A DNA stretch of 64,000 nucleotides from Peribacillus asahii (GCF_003570725.1 NZ_QWVS01000018.1:1-64000), one strand, 5' to 3'. Positions 54,414 to 63,919 are shown, counted from the stretch's first letter. Notes: generated by a model from the letters alone, not told the origin. Numbers and translations are program-made.

Positions 54414-54971
54414 ATGAAGAATACATATTTTTTCGGTTATTTTCCGTTTATTACGGTTGTATTATTTAGTTTATCGTTTGGGCTTTATTCTGAAATAAGG
54501 TTGTTAGATTTATTTGATAGTTTAGGGCTTTATCAAGGAATGTTGGAATTTTTTTCGGAAACAGGTATTAAAATAGCTTTATTAGTTGTAATGTTTCTTG
54601 TTTTCTTCATGCTGTTTTCGGCGTTAAAGCTAATTTTGGATACGATGGTTGAAATGTCTTTGCTGCTTTTTTCGAAGGATTCGGAGGGAACGGGCTTAAA
54701 GAGTATTCGAATGGGGACGATTATTTATGTAGTTGGTGCTACAGTGTCTTTAGTAAGTACTCAGTCAATTATGGGGCTGCTCGTCATTTTTCTCTTAACA
54801 AATGTCGCGGCTTTCATTTATTTTGTGTATAAAGTTTCAACAAACTTAAGTTTGTTAGGATTAATTGGTTTAATCTTCTTTCATATTTTCATATGGTCGA
54901 TCTTTTTATTAGTTGTCGCGTACTCTGTATTAAAACTTTATAACAGCATAATTAATAGTTTACCTATTTAA
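54414..54971 (+). CDS. yufK: DUF5366 / YufK-like membrane protein
   Basis: A 185-residue protein with five to six hydrophobic helices and the conserved-looking GYFPFITVVLFS start and SALKLILDTMVEMSLLLFSKD middle, matching my memory of YufK. Function unknown. TTG 54408 overlaps the SD region; ATG 54414 has SD ggagg at 7 bp. The pbpD neighbour supports the name. Confidence 0.75.
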   Translation: MKNTYFFGYFPFITVVLFSLSFGLYSEIRLLDLFDSLGLYQGMLEFFSETGIKIALLVVMFLVFFMLFSALKLILDTMVEMSLLLFSKDSEGTGLKSIRMGTIIYVVGATVSLVSTQSIMGLLVIFLLTNVAAFIYFVYKVSTNLSLLGLIGLIFFHIFIWSIFLLVVAYSVLKLYNSIINSLPI

Positions 54972-54983
54972 AAGGTTCAAATA

Positions 54984-55017
54984 AAGATAGCCTGTCCGAA
55001 ATTGGACAGGCTATCTT
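54984..55017. terminator. Bidirectional terminator yufK/pbpD
   Basis: 14-bp perfect stem AAGATAGCCTGTCC/GGACAGGCTATCTT with 6-nt loop. Overlaps the pbpD stop codon. Confidence 0.88.
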
Positions 55018-56876
55018 GCTTCTGCTTGTTGGCTAATATTACGCCAAATACGAACATGTGGTGAGGAGTGGTAAATCGATTCAATACTGGAAGGTTTATC
55101 TCGACCAACCCAAACACCTGTCGTATAGCTGTCTGTTAAACCAACAAACCATATATCTTTTACGCCGTTTGTTGTTCCTGTTTTGCCGCCGATATAACCT
55201 GTTGGAAAATAAGCTGCTTTTGCTGTACCTCTAACAGTTACTTCATGTAATAGTTCACGCATTTTTGCGACAGTTGCTGGGCTCCAGACTTGCTTTTGTT
55301 TATCTTTCCATTTATAAAGAGTTTTTCCTTCGGGGTCTGTTACTTTAACAATAGCCCGAGCAGGCTGATAGCTGCCGTCATAAAAGGATGTAAAGGCGCG
55401 AGTTAATTCGAGTGGGCTCATTCCATAGGTGAAGCCACCAACAGCGGCTGGTAAGCGATGATCTTGCTCGCTCACTTGTTCAAATTGAAATGCGTCTAGA
55501 TATTCGAAGCTTGTCTCAATGCCTGTTGCATCAAGGAGACGAACAGCTGGTGTATTATAAGAACGAGCCAATGCCGTTTTTAAAGGAACCATGCCATAGG
55601 TTGCTCCTCCATAGTTTTGTGGACAATAGCCGTTTTTACAATAATTAGCCCCACTTACTTGGGAGTATACAGAGGCGCCGGTTTTTTCGATATACGGTGC
55701 ATAAACGAGTAAAGGTTTAATAGCAGAGCCTGGTTGACGGTAGCTTTGATAAGCGCGATTGAAAGAATTTTTTTTATAATTCTTTCCCCCAATCAAAGAG
55801 ACAAGCTCCTGCGTATGATGTTGTATAACGACGGCAGCTCCTTCAATATCACCGTAAGCAATTCCGTTATTTAGCGCTTGCTTGGCCGTTGTTTGCAAGT
55901 GTGGATCAAGAGCTGTATGGATAGTTACTCCAGAGTTTAATAGTTTTGTAACTTTAGTTTGTAGCTGTTTTTCTGCTTGTTTACGTACAGTTTGGTCTTT
56001 GCTAGCAAGCCTTGCTGTCAATCCTTCTCGAGCAGCTACTAATTGCTTTAGTTCATGGTGCACATACGTCACATAGTCTGGATAGTTATCCACTTTTGTA
56101 CGAACGTTTAAGGTGATTTTTTCTTGAACAAGCTTTTTGTACTGTTTCTCAGATAAAAATTCTGCTTCAACCATTTGTCGTAAAATACGCTCTTGTCGAT
56201 TTTTCGTTGCTTCAAAATGCTTGAGCGGATTATAGCGCTCCGGGTTATTCGGAATCGCTGCTAAAAAGGCTAATTGGGCTTTTGATAGCTTCTTAGCAGG
56301 TGTATTGAAATAAAATTGAGAAGCGGCTTCAATGCCATATGTGCCGTTGTTAAAGTAAATTGCATTGATGTACAAGTCTAGAATCTCTTCTTTCGAAAAC
56401 AATCGTTCCATTTGATAGGCGTAGAGCAGCTCAGTGATTTTTCGGTCGTATGTTCTTTCATGTGTCAAATACACATTTCGAGCGAGCTGCTGGGTAATCG
56501 TACTTGCGCCTTGTTCAATGGAGGTGCTCTGACTATTTGCAACAACTGCACGGCCAATAGCTACAGCATCAATGCCTTCATGATGATAAAATTGTCGATC
56601 TTCTATAGTGACAAATAAATCCTTTAAAAACGTGGGAATTTCTTCGTCACTTAGATTTACCCGATTTTTTTCTAACGATATTTCACTAATAACCTTGCCT
56701 TGGTTGTCTGTCATATAACTTGTTTCTTCTAACTGAATCGTATCGATAGAAATGTTATCATCGAGTACTTTTTGAACGCTTTCAGCCTTGTTCCACTCTT
56801 GAGAAGCTAAAAAGATTAATCCTGTTACAAGAGGGATAAGGGAAAGGATAAAGAGAGAGCCAAGAAACTTGCGCAT
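55011..56876 (-). CDS. pbpD: Class A penicillin-binding protein 4
   Basis: A 621-residue bifunctional peptidoglycan synthase. A membrane anchor (about 5-25) precedes a GT51 glycosyltransferase with E92 in IEDRQFYHHEG and GASTITQQLARN. The transpeptidase domain has the SxxK motif SAIKP, the SYN motif and KTGTT. Size and position next to yufK and kapD fit B. subtilis PbpD (624 residues). It acts outside the membrane in cell-wall synthesis. Confidence 0.92.
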   Translation of the reverse strand: MRKFLGSLFILSLIPLVTGLIFLASQEWNKAESVQKVLDDNISIDTIQLEETSYMTDNQGKVISEISLEKNRVNLSDEEIPTFLKDLFVTIEDRQFYHHEGIDAVAIGRAVVANSQSTSIEQGASTITQQLARNVYLTHERTYDRKITELLYAYQMERLFSKEEILDLYINAIYFNNGTYGIEAASQFYFNTPAKKLSKAQLAFLAAIPNNPERYNPLKHFEATKNRQERILRQMVEAEFLSEKQYKKLVQEKITLNVRTKVDNYPDYVTYVHHELKQLVAAREGLTARLASKDQTVRKQAEKQLQTKVTKLLNSGVTIHTALDPHLQTTAKQALNNGIAYGDIEGAAVVIQHHTQELVSLIGGKNYKKNSFNRAYQSYRQPGSAIKPLLVYAPYIEKTGASVYSQVSGANYCKNGYCPQNYGGATYGMVPLKTALARSYNTPAVRLLDATGIETSFEYLDAFQFEQVSEQDHRLPAAVGGFTYGMSPLELTRAFTSFYDGSYQPARAIVKVTDPEGKTLYKWKDKQKQVWSPATVAKMRELLHEVTVRGTAKAAYFPTGYIGGKTGTTNGVKDIWFVGLTDSYTTGVWVGRDKPSSIESIYHSSPHVRIWRNISQQAEAR

Positions 56877-57076
56877 AGTCCAACTTCCTAACTAATATAG
56901 TTTTAATATGGTATTTTTGTGGGAATTACCATGTATAGCTAAAGTATACATGAAAAATGGGAAAAAATGTTGAAAAAATTTACAGAAAATTATTTGTGAA
57001 TTGCAGGAATTTACTGAAAAGTTTTAAATTGTTCTGCTATAATATTTGGTAAAATCATGATAAAGGGGGGAGAAGT

Positions 57077-57700
57077 ATGGAGAAACAGCACTATGTCTTT
57101 ATTGACTTTGAATTTACGATGCCAGAAGGGAGAGGGAATCCTGTTGGATTTTATCCGGAAATCATTGAAGTTGGTTTCGTATCCGTTGTAAATGATTCCA
57201 TTAAAGAGCAGTTTTCTTCATTTGTTGCTCCAAGTAAGTTTAAAACGTTAACGGATCGGTGCAAGAAATTTTTGAGTGTTCAGCAAAGGCAAGTTGAAAG
57301 CGGTATGCCTTTTACGGAGTTAGTCGATTTGTTCAAGAAAATGGAAGCGGATTATCCAATGACGACAGTCGTTACGTGGGGAAATATGGATATGAAAGTG
57401 TTGAAACAAAATTGTCAAAAGGCAGGAGTAGAGTTTCCATTTAAGGGGAAACAAGTTGACTTATGTATGGAGTACAAGCGGTTCTTCGGTGATCAAAACC
57501 AAACTGGTTTGTGGAAAGCTGTACAGGCTTACGGAAAAGAAGGGACAGGCAAACATCACCGTGCACTTGATGATGCTTTAACGACGTATAATATTTTTAA
57601 ATTGATTGAAAAGGATAAAAGTTATATGAAGAAACATGAGCCAACAACGATTGGAGATCGTATTGATCTATCTAAAGTATTAAATCATTTAGCGTTATAA
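57077..57700 (+). CDS. kapD: DEDDh 3'-5' exonuclease KapD
   Basis: A 207-residue exonuclease-fold protein with D10-x-E12 (FIDFEF), a central NMDMKVL Asp and KHHRALDDALTT providing the His-Asp pair. B. subtilis KapD inhibits the KinA route to sporulation and is reported in the spore outer layers. A strong SD (aaagggggg) precedes the ATG. Convergent with kapB. Confidence 0.93.
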   Translation: MEKQHYVFIDFEFTMPEGRGNPVGFYPEIIEVGFVSVVNDSIKEQFSSFVAPSKFKTLTDRCKKFLSVQQRQVESGMPFTELVDLFKKMEADYPMTTVVTWGNMDMKVLKQNCQKAGVEFPFKGKQVDLCMEYKRFFGDQNQTGLWKAVQAYGKEGTGKHHRALDDALTTYNIFKLIEKDKSYMKKHEPTTIGDRIDLSKVLNHLAL

Positions 57701-57734
57701 AAAGCCAAATCAACGATTATTGATTTGGCTTTTT
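57699..57734. terminator. Bidirectional terminator kapD/kapB
   Basis: 15-bp perfect stem AAAAAGCCAAATCAA/TTGATTTGGCTTTTT with 6-nt loop. Confidence 0.93.
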
Positions 57735-57740
57735 ATCACA

Positions 57741-58127
57741 TTATTTAAAATAATCTGCTTCTAGCTCTTCAAGTTGCTGTAGGCTAAGTTTGTTAAAGTC
57801 TGTCTCCTCTTTAGTGAGAGCTTCTTTCATCGTTGTTACAGCTTCTCGTAATGAGGCTTGGTAATCTGGGATTTCCCCTTCATATGGTTTGACCATGTTT
57901 TTAGGGACATTCGTTTGTTCTCGATAAGCAAGAGCACGACGTTGATGGAACATGGCCACTTCTGTTTGTCTTGGATTGTGCAGATCACCCTGCATCGGAT
58001 GTTTTAAAACAGCTAAAATGCGGACGAGATAGGCATTTCCGCGATCCTCAGTGACTTCTCCGATATATTTTCCTGTTTTATTAATGGCTGTTACAATTTC
58101 TCCAATTTTTACTTCAACTACTGGCAT
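57741..58127 (-). CDS. kapB: Sporulation phosphorelay protein KapB
   Basis: A 128-residue protein with an N-terminal SH3-like KapB domain (VKIGEIVTAINKTGKYIGEVTE, then HPMQGDLHNP) and a helical C-terminus. In B. subtilis it supports KinB signalling into the sporulation phosphorelay. No lipoprotein signal is visible here despite the historical name. In B. subtilis kinB is next to kapB; here no kinB gene is adjacent. Confidence 0.9.
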   Translation of the reverse strand: MPVVEVKIGEIVTAINKTGKYIGEVTEDRGNAYLVRILAVLKHPMQGDLHNPRQTEVAMFHQRRALAYREQTNVPKNMVKPYEGEIPDYQASLREAVTTMKEALTKEETDFNKLSLQQLEELEADYFK

Positions 58128-58316
58128 GCGCTTTCCACCTTTCTATTTCTACTCCTTTTATCATACTTGATTCAGAGCATTTTTAACATCGGATTGAATG
58201 AGAGGTTTTACACTTCTTTTCAGATGCTTTTTTTAGAAAAATCGTGTAAAGTGTACAAATGAAGGTTAAAATGGATAGTATTTTTTAACACTATTATTGA
58301 AAGTAGGGAATAAGGA

Positions 58317-58907
58317 ATGACAAACTTTCCACAATTAACAACAGAAGTGCAAGCAAATGAAAAAGCAGTGTTGATGCAAACAACACTTGGGGATATCAAA
58401 ATTAAATTGTTCCCGGAAATAGCTCCAAAAGCAGTTGAAAACTTCTTAACGCATGCTGAAAACGGCTACTATGAAGGGATTATTTTCCACCGTGTTATTA
58501 AAGATTTTATGATTCAAGGTGGAGATCCAACTGGTACTGGTATGGGTGGAGAAAGTATTTGGGGTGCTCCTTTTGAAGATGAATTCGCTATGAATGCATT
58601 CAATATTCGCGGTGCGCTTTCTATGGCAAATGCAGGCCCTGGTACAAACGGAAGCCAATTCTTTATTGTACAAGCTCCACATGTAGATGTACGTATGGGA
58701 GAGCAAATGAAGCAAGCAGGGTACCCAGAAGAAATGATTAAAGCATACATGGAACAAGGCGGTACACCATGGTTAGACCACAAACATACTGTTTTTGGAC
58801 AAGTTATTGAAGGCATGGATGTTGTAGATGCTATCACAAATGTGGAAACAACATACGGTGACAAACCGGCAGAAGATGTTGTGATTAAAAAAATTACAAT
58901 TTTATAA
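58317..58907 (+). CDS. ppiB: Cyclophilin-type peptidyl-prolyl isomerase
   Basis: A 196-residue cytoplasmic cyclophilin. [45 protein letters not shown] and [15 protein letters not shown] are the family's core. It has an insert of about 30 residues ([22 protein letters not shown], in part) in the active-site loop before [10 protein letters not shown], compared with the roughly 145-residue B. subtilis enzyme. A strong terminator follows. Confidence 0.93.
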   Translation: MTNFPQLTTEVQANEKAVLMQTTLGDIKIKLFPEIAPKAVENFLTHAENGYYEGIIFHRVIKDFMIQGGDPTGTGMGGESIWGAPFEDEFAMNAFNIRGALSMANAGPGTNGSQFFIVQAPHVDVRMGEQMKQAGYPEEMIKAYMEQGGTPWLDHKHTVFGQVIEGMDVVDAITNVETTYGDKPAEDVVIKKITIL

Positions 58908-58912
58908 GGTGA

Positions 58913-58956
58913 AAAAAGGGCTGCATCAAAGCTTCTGCTTTGGCGCAGCCCTTTTT
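58913..58956 (+). terminator. Terminator after cyclophilin gene
   Basis: AAAAAGGGCTGC/GCAGCCCTTTTT 12-bp stem with an inner CAAAGC/GCTTTG stem. Confidence 0.92.
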
Positions 58957-59063
58957 GGTTGAAATTAAAAATCTCGCTAATTCATCATGAGTGTAAAATG
59001 GTGGAATTTTATGGGTGTTGTTATAATGAGTATATATCTTGGGACGTAGAAAGGATGAACAAG

Positions 59064-59279
59064 ATGAAGCACGTAGTAATTGGTTTGTTTCTTTACTTTC
59101 CAGATGATAAATCAGAGTATATCCCAGCCGCGATTTCTTGTGCGATCTTTTTGTTAGCTGCAATTTTTACAATGCGATTCATTATTCGTTATTCCAAAAA
59201 AGAAGAGCTGAAAACAAAGCAACTTGAAGAGCGTATTGCACAGCAACAAAACTCAGCGAAGAACGATACTTTTTCATAG
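59064..59279 (+). CDS. Small single-pass membrane protein
   Basis: A 71-residue protein with an N-terminal hydrophobic stretch, one membrane helix (about 21-41) and a Lys/Gln-rich cytoplasmic coiled-coil tail (KKEELKTKQLEERIAQQQ). SD gaaagg is 9 bp before ATG 59064; longer upstream starts lack an SD. Unknown function. Confidence 0.65.
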   Translation: MKHVVIGLFLYFPDDKSEYIPAAISCAIFLLAAIFTMRFIIRYSKKEELKTKQLEERIAQQQNSAKNDTFS

Positions 59280-59306
59280 GCTGTGTTCATGAATGTTGCT
59301 GATAAT
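59279..59306. repeat. Degenerate ISL3-like end
   Basis: GGCTGTGTTCAT-6 nt-TGCTGATAAT has the same block spacing as the cassette end at 12864, with three mismatches in each block. It overlaps the stop of the small membrane-protein gene. No partner end found. Confidence 0.4.
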
Positions 59307-59446
59307 ATGATTTTTTGGCTCAGTCATGTGAAACCACGGTTTCATACACCTTTCCCCTAAACAGCGGAAGAAACTAACTGCCTTAGTTGAAAAAAGTATG
59401 GTTACAAATACTAAAGGAGACTGACTCAGAAAGGGTGTTTTTTAGT

Positions 59447-59867
59447 ATGCAGCCGAATCAACTCAACAAGTTCAAACACCAATTGGAGCAAATGAAGCAA
59501 GAAGTAGAACCGTTGTTGCGTCAAGAATTTGATTTATTAAGAAGTCATTTTTGACGATCGACACGAATCCGTTGCCTACGATGCGGAGGATACATGGCAG
59601 GAAGTAGCTAGCTACGGAACATCAGAAAGTCCGTCAGATTTTATTCGTCTGCCAGCCGATTATGAAGATACGTATGTGGAATCAGATGAAAATATTGGTT
59701 ATGTGGAAGACTATGAGAACTTCGCTGCGGTTGATATAACAGGGAAAAATATTACGATTTATCCAAATGCGCAGCATGAGCAATTAGAGCAAGAATTGGA
59801 TGAAGCGGGAATGATAACACCATTTGGGGATTTGCCGCAATATGAGAAAAATCCATATGTAGAGTAA
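59447..59867 (+). pseudogene. Frame-broken hydrophilic protein
   Basis: The frame from ATG 59447 (MQPNQLNKFKHQLEQMKQ...LLRSHF) stops at TGA 59552-59554. The +1 frame continues smoothly as DDRHESVAYDAEDTWQEV...YEKNPYVE to TAA 59867. Removing one T from the TTTTT run (59548-59552) would fuse them into one acidic, helical protein of about 139 residues. The site reads TTT-TGA-C, similar in form to the prfB programmed +1 site. A T insertion, a sequencing slip or true frameshifting are all possible. The fused product is loosely DksA-like in its N-terminal helix, but I cannot name its family. Confidence 0.7.
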
Positions 59868-59882
59868 CAGAAAGTAATTCAC

Positions 59883-59917
59883 AAAAAGGACTCCTTATGT
59901 CGATGGGAGTCCTTTTT
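59883..59917 (+). terminator. Terminator after frame-broken gene
   Basis: AAAAAGGACTCC/GGAGTCCTTTTT 12-bp stem, 11-nt loop, T-rich end. Confidence 0.88.
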
Positions 59918-59977
59918 GTGGTTTGAGTTAGGTTATATATGTAAAATTATAATGAAAGTGGTAGAGGAGGATATTAG

Positions 59978-60646
59978 ATGAATACTGTTTCATTAATGAA
60001 AAACAAAGTTCGTGTTGTGTTAGAGAAGAAAGAACTAACTAAAGTTGTTGCGAGAGTTGGGGTTGTGTTAGATATTAGCGGCTCTATGAGAAAGCTTTAT
60101 CGTGAAGGAACGGTTCAAAAAGTAGTTGAGCGAATATTAGCTGTAGCTTCCCTTTTTGACGATGACGGAACATTAGATGTTTGGGTATATGATAATGAGT
60201 TTTCGCGTCTACCTTCTGTAACAGAAAAAGACTTCGCCGATTATGTGAATCAAAAGATTTTAAATGACGATTCTATTCATAAGTTTGGTCGTAATGATGA
60301 ACCGCAAGTTATGAAAGACGTGCTTCAAAAATATTTAAAAGAAGAACCTAGTAGTTCTCCTGCATTCCTTGTATTTATTAATGATGGCGGCTGTAAACCA
60401 GGTATTAAAAAGTATATTATGTCTTCTTCGGACAAACCGATTTTTTGGCAGTTTATCGGAATAGGTAATTCCAATTTTGATGTGTTAAAAAAGCTTGACA
60501 CAATGGAAGGGCGTGTTGTTGATAACGCAAACTTTTTCCACTTCGACGACATTGAGACAGTTTCAGATGAACAATTATATGACCAATTATTAAATGAGTT
60601 TCCAAATTGGCTGAAAGAAGCAAAAGCGAAACATATTTTACGTTAA
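59978..60646 (+). CDS. VWA domain protein (tellurium-resistance type)
   Basis: A 222-residue von Willebrand factor A protein with a complete MIDAS, D32-I-S34-G-S36-M, plus INDGG (about 131-135) and GIGNSNFDVL. It resembles the VWA proteins of ter-type operons (TerF/TerY group), which bind metal and act as cytosolic scaffolds. No ter genes are adjacent. SD agaggagg. The exact role is unknown. Confidence 0.82.
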   Translation: MNTVSLMKNKVRVVLEKKELTKVVARVGVVLDISGSMRKLYREGTVQKVVERILAVASLFDDDGTLDVWVYDNEFSRLPSVTEKDFADYVNQKILNDDSIHKFGRNDEPQVMKDVLQKYLKEEPSSSPAFLVFINDGGCKPGIKKYIMSSSDKPIFWQFIGIGNSNFDVLKKLDTMEGRVVDNANFFHFDDIETVSDEQLYDQLLNEFPNWLKEAKAKHILR

Positions 60647-60649
60647 AAA

Positions 60650-60701
60650 AACCTAAACAATCTGCCTTCTTCTAGAAATAGAGAAACAGGTTGTTTAGGT
60701 T
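60650..60701. terminator. Hairpin between VWA gene and patB
   Basis: AACCTAAACAA/TTGTTTAGGTT 11-bp stem with 30-nt loop, between convergent genes. Confidence 0.7.
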
Positions 60702-60705
60702 GTCT

Positions 60706-61878
60706 TTAGTTAGTAAATGCCAGCTTTAACCGATTTAATCCGTCTAATAAAACAGAGCGTGGGCATCCGACATTCATACGTACGAATCCTTCGCCGCCAG
60801 GTCCATATTTCTTTCCAGGTTCGAGAGCGAGTTTTCCTTTTTGGAGAAGAGCATCTTGAATTTGTTGATCAGTTAATCCTAAACCCCGACAATCTATCCA
60901 AAGTAGATAAGAAGCTTCAGGATGCATGCAAGAAAGCGTTGGAATTTCATTTGCGATGAATGATTCGGCTATTTGTATATTCGCTTCTATGTAGGCTAGG
61001 AGCTCATCTAACCATTGTCCACCTTCGCGGTAAGCGGCATCCATTGCTGTTAAGGCGAAGGTGTTTAAACCATGAAATCCTTGCGCTTCCTGTACACGCT
61101 TAAATGCTAGCTGTAACTTTTTATTGTTTGTAATTATGTAAGAAGCTTGCAGGCCAGCTAAATTAAACGTTTTGCTTGGCGCCATAAATGTAATGGTGTT
61201 GTCTGCAACAGCTGGATTTAGTGAAGCGGTAGGCACATGCTGGTAGGATGAATGAGTCAAATCAGCATGGATTTCATCGCTCACAATTGTCACATTATAT
61301 TGAAGGCAAAGTTCGCTCATTTTTTGTAGTTCAGCTTTTGTCCAAACGCGGCCTCCTGGATTATGTGGACTACATAATAGAAAAAGCTTTACATCGTTTT
61401 TTATTTTTTCTTCGAAGTCTGTAAAATCAATTGTATAGCGGTTATCTACTAGCTGTAGTTCGTTTAGGACAACTTCTCGTCCATTTCGTTTAACCATTTC
61501 AAAAAAGGGCATGTAAACCGGTGATTGAATGAGAATGCGATCGTTCGGCTTAGTCAATGCTTGAATCGCTGTACCAATGGAGCTTACAACACCTGGACTG
61601 AACGTGATTTGATCTTTGGTAATCTCCCAGCTATGTCTTGTTTGCACCCAATCAGTAATGTGGCTGTATACGGAGGGAGGCGCAATTGTATAGCCGAACA
61701 CCGGGTGCTTGATTCTCTCGATTAATGCTTCTTGAACAAATGGAGGTGCAGGAAAATCCATGTCCGCTACCCACATTGGAAGTAAGTCCTCTATGCCATA
61801 TATGGTTTGGAGAGCATCCCATTTTAAGGATGAAGTATTTTTTCTGTTTAATGATTCATCAAAAATAGAGGAGTTCAA
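60706..61878 (-). CDS. patB: PatB/MalY-type cystathionine beta-lyase (PLP, fold type I)
   Basis: About 390 residues. LPMWVADMDFPAPPFV, FSPGVVSSIGTAIQAL, SPHNPGGRVW, VSDEIHADL and the PLP lysine in APSKTFNLAGLQ are all present. The enzyme has C-S lyase activity on cystathionine and related substrates. The frame extends to 61929, but that part overlaps an upstream repeat and has no SD. TTG 61878, preceded by ggcggtgg, is chosen; GTG 61887 is the alternative. Confidence 0.9.
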   Translation of the reverse strand: MNSSIFDESLNRKNTSSLKWDALQTIYGIEDLLPMWVADMDFPAPPFVQEALIERIKHPVFGYTIAPPSVYSHITDWVQTRHSWEITKDQITFSPGVVSSIGTAIQALTKPNDRILIQSPVYMPFFEMVKRNGREVVLNELQLVDNRYTIDFTDFEEKIKNDVKLFLLCSPHNPGGRVWTKAELQKMSELCLQYNVTIVSDEIHADLTHSSYQHVPTASLNPAVADNTITFMAPSKTFNLAGLQASYIITNNKKLQLAFKRVQEAQGFHGLNTFALTAMDAAYREGGQWLDELLAYIEANIQIAESFIANEIPTLSCMHPEASYLLWIDCRGLGLTDQQIQDALLQKGKLALEPGKKYGPGGEGFVRMNVGCPRSVLLDGLNRLKLAFTN

Positions 61879-61900
61879 AACATCCACCGCCTTTAATTTT

Positions 61901-61912
61901 TTTAACAGAGCC
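61901..61912. repeat. TTTAACAGAGCC, copy of cassette-end core
   Basis: Exact 12-bp inverted copy of the GGCTCTGTTAAA core found at both ends of the GrpB cassette, here upstream of patB. The second block (TGTTGATTTT) is missing. Confidence 0.45.
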
Positions 61913-62041
61913 TGATTTCTAAATATCAAGGATAGACTACATCCTATTATTAATCAAAACGTAATATCGTCATGTAACAGAGCTAAAAGTAAAATTGTAT
62001 GATACTATGTTAGCAAAGAAAATGGAGCAGGTGATAATAAA

Positions 62042-62302
62042 ATGGATGGACAACAAATGACTTTGTCTCTTGTTCGTGTTCTACAGGAATGGGACCCGTT
62101 TGGATTAGGTAGTGAAAACTATGAACCAGAAATAGCAGATGCTGTTCTTGCTGTTTCAGATATTGAAGATGTTCAAAGCTTAGCCAGAAGGTTAAAAGAA
62201 ATTTATGAATTTTCATTTGATAAATCTCTTGATTTTCAAGCATGCTTAGCTGTTGCTGAGAAGCTGATTATGATTCGAACTAATACAAATTGTACTTTAT
62301 AG
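62042..62302 (+). CDS. yugE: DUF1871 protein YugE
   Basis: An 86-residue helical protein matching YugE/DUF1871 (LQEWDPFGLG...YEPEIADAVLAV). Function unknown. SD gcaggtga. Convergent with yugF as in B. subtilis. Confidence 0.9.
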   Translation: MDGQQMTLSLVRVLQEWDPFGLGSENYEPEIADAVLAVSDIEDVQSLARRLKEIYEFSFDKSLDFQACLAVAEKLIMIRTNTNCTL

Positions 62303-62340
62303 AAAAAAGCTGATTCTGCCGATAGAATCAGCTTTTTTCT
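62301..62340. terminator. Bidirectional terminator yugE/yugF
   Basis: 17-bp perfect stem AGAAAAAAGCTGATTCT/AGAATCAGCTTTTTTCT with 6-nt loop. Overlaps both gene ends. Confidence 0.94.
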
Positions 62341-63155
62341 ATAAAGAAGTTTTTAATATACGAGGTGACTTCTGCTGGTTTTTCTTCTGGTAAGAGATGC
62401 CCCGTATCATTTAGGATGACAAGATTAGCATTGGGTAAATCTGAGGCTAGCCGTTTTCCAATCTTAAGTGGAACTACTTTATCCTCACGTCCCCAGATGA
62501 GCAAGCATGGTGTATGTATTTTTTGTAAATCTTCTTTTAATAGATCTACCCTCTTATCGCGTACCATTCGGCCTAAAGCACGAAAAATTTGTCTCCCCTC
62601 TGTAAATGGTTGCAGATACCCTTGTCGCATCGCATCATCAATAAGCTCTTGATTGTACACGACCTTTTTGAGGTTTTTTTCGAGGCCAGATTTAGCAAGG
62701 TAATGCCGAACACCTAGTGAAAAAAACGGTAAGTAACTGAGCGCCTTCATTTTACGTGGAAAGCTGGGCAAGTAGCCGGAACTGCATAGAAGGACGATTC
62801 GCTGCACGAGGTCAGGACGAATGTTTGCGAGCTGCAGCGCAATTTGCCCCCCCATCGAATGACCAATGAGGCAAATAGATTGCAGCCCTTTTGCCTCTAT
62901 TAATTCAATGATTGAGCGTGCGATGTTTTCAAACGAATATGTATAACGATATGTTTTCCCGCTTTGTCCAAATGGAGGTAAATCGACGGTAATGATATTA
63001 AAGTCGGATGTTAAATAAGGAATTAGCTTACGATAGCTAAAGCTCGATGATAAGAAACCGTGCAGTAATATAATCGTTTGATGGGATGAGTTACTTCTGT
63101 ATTGTTCAAAATAAATATCTATATTTCCGACTGTTTCTATTCCTTTTATTGCCAT
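62328..63155 (-). CDS. yugF: Alpha/beta hydrolase YugF
   Basis: A 275-residue alpha/beta hydrolase. Oxyanion HGFLSSSFSYR (about 32-42), nucleophile S100 in GHSMGGQ, Asp in WGREDKVVP and His in NDTGHLLPEE (about 255) form a complete triad. The substrate is unknown. SD ggagggg. Matches YugF by position. Confidence 0.9.
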   Translation of the reverse strand: MAIKGIETVGNIDIYFEQYRSNSSHQTIILLHGFLSSSFSYRKLIPYLTSDFNIITVDLPPFGQSGKTYRYTYSFENIARSIIELIEAKGLQSICLIGHSMGGQIALQLANIRPDLVQRIVLLCSSGYLPSFPRKMKALSYLPFFSLGVRHYLAKSGLEKNLKKVVYNQELIDDAMRQGYLQPFTEGRQIFRALGRMVRDKRVDLLKEDLQKIHTPCLLIWGREDKVVPLKIGKRLASDLPNANLVILNDTGHLLPEEKPAEVTSYIKNFFIEKS

Positions 63156-63418
63156 ATAAACCCCTCCTTGCTAGTACTTTCAAAATTCCCCTGTTACAGA
63201 ACAGAATCCATAAAAATAGGCGGAAAAAAGAATATTTTATATAACAGATTTGATATGAACTTTGGTATAATATGAACAGTTTATCCTGACAGAACATCCT
63301 TGTGTTAAATTTCTTTTTATTGTCGTATATTACCCCTTATAGGTCTAATATGAGGAAAGAACCTAAAAGGTATTCTGCCAGCTTAACCATCACTTTGAAT
63401 GTCAAAGGAGGGTTTCCA

Positions 63419-63919
63419 ATGCACTTGAATGGTCAAGAATTGGAACTACTACGAATTATTGAAACTAATAGCCGAATCGAGACAGCAGACTTGGCTAAAA
63501 TGACGGATTTATCAGAAGAAGATATTCAAGCTACATTACAAAAACTTGAAGATATGCGTATCATCGTTCGCTATGCGACACTTATTAACTGGGCGAAAGT
63601 GGATGAATATCATGGCGTTACGGCGATGATTGATGTAAAGGTAACACCTAAGCGTGGAGTTGGTTTCGATGAAGTGGCTCAAAGAATATACCGTTTTAAA
63701 GAAGTAGAATCTGTTTATTTAATGTCAGGTGCCTACGATTTATCAGTTATTATTGAAGGCCGTTCTATGAACGAAGTTGCACAATTTGTTTCTGACAAAT
63801 TATCGACATTAGATTCAGTTATTTCAACGACTACTCATTTTATTTTGAAAAAGTATAAACATGATGGCACGATTTTCGAGCCAACTGAAAAAGATAAAAG
63901 AATTGTGGTGTCACCGTGA
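63419..63919 (+). CDS. alaR: Lrp/AsnC family regulator AlaR
   Basis: A 166-residue regulator. An N-terminal winged helix (about 1-60: LRIIETNSRIETADLAKMTDLSEEDIQATLQKLE) precedes a RAM/ligand domain (about 68-145). The longer frame from 63302 has no SD; ATG 63419 has SD aaaggagg. Its stop overlaps the GTG of alaT (GTGA), as in the B. subtilis alaR-alaT operon. It is likely an activator of alanine synthesis. Confidence 0.93.
   Translation: MHLNGQELELLRIIETNSRIETADLAKMTDLSEEDIQATLQKLEDMRIIVRYATLINWAKVDEYHGVTAMIDVKVTPKRGVGFDEVAQRIYRFKEVESVYLMSGAYDLSVIIEGRSMNEVAQFVSDKLSTLDSVISTTTHFILKKYKHDGTIFEPTEKDKRIVVSP

Noticed and set aside
59676-59867. Stand-alone 63-codon gene
   Set aside because: It has no SD, and its frame continues smoothly upstream to the frameshift point, so it is better read as the 3' part of the broken gene 59447-59867.
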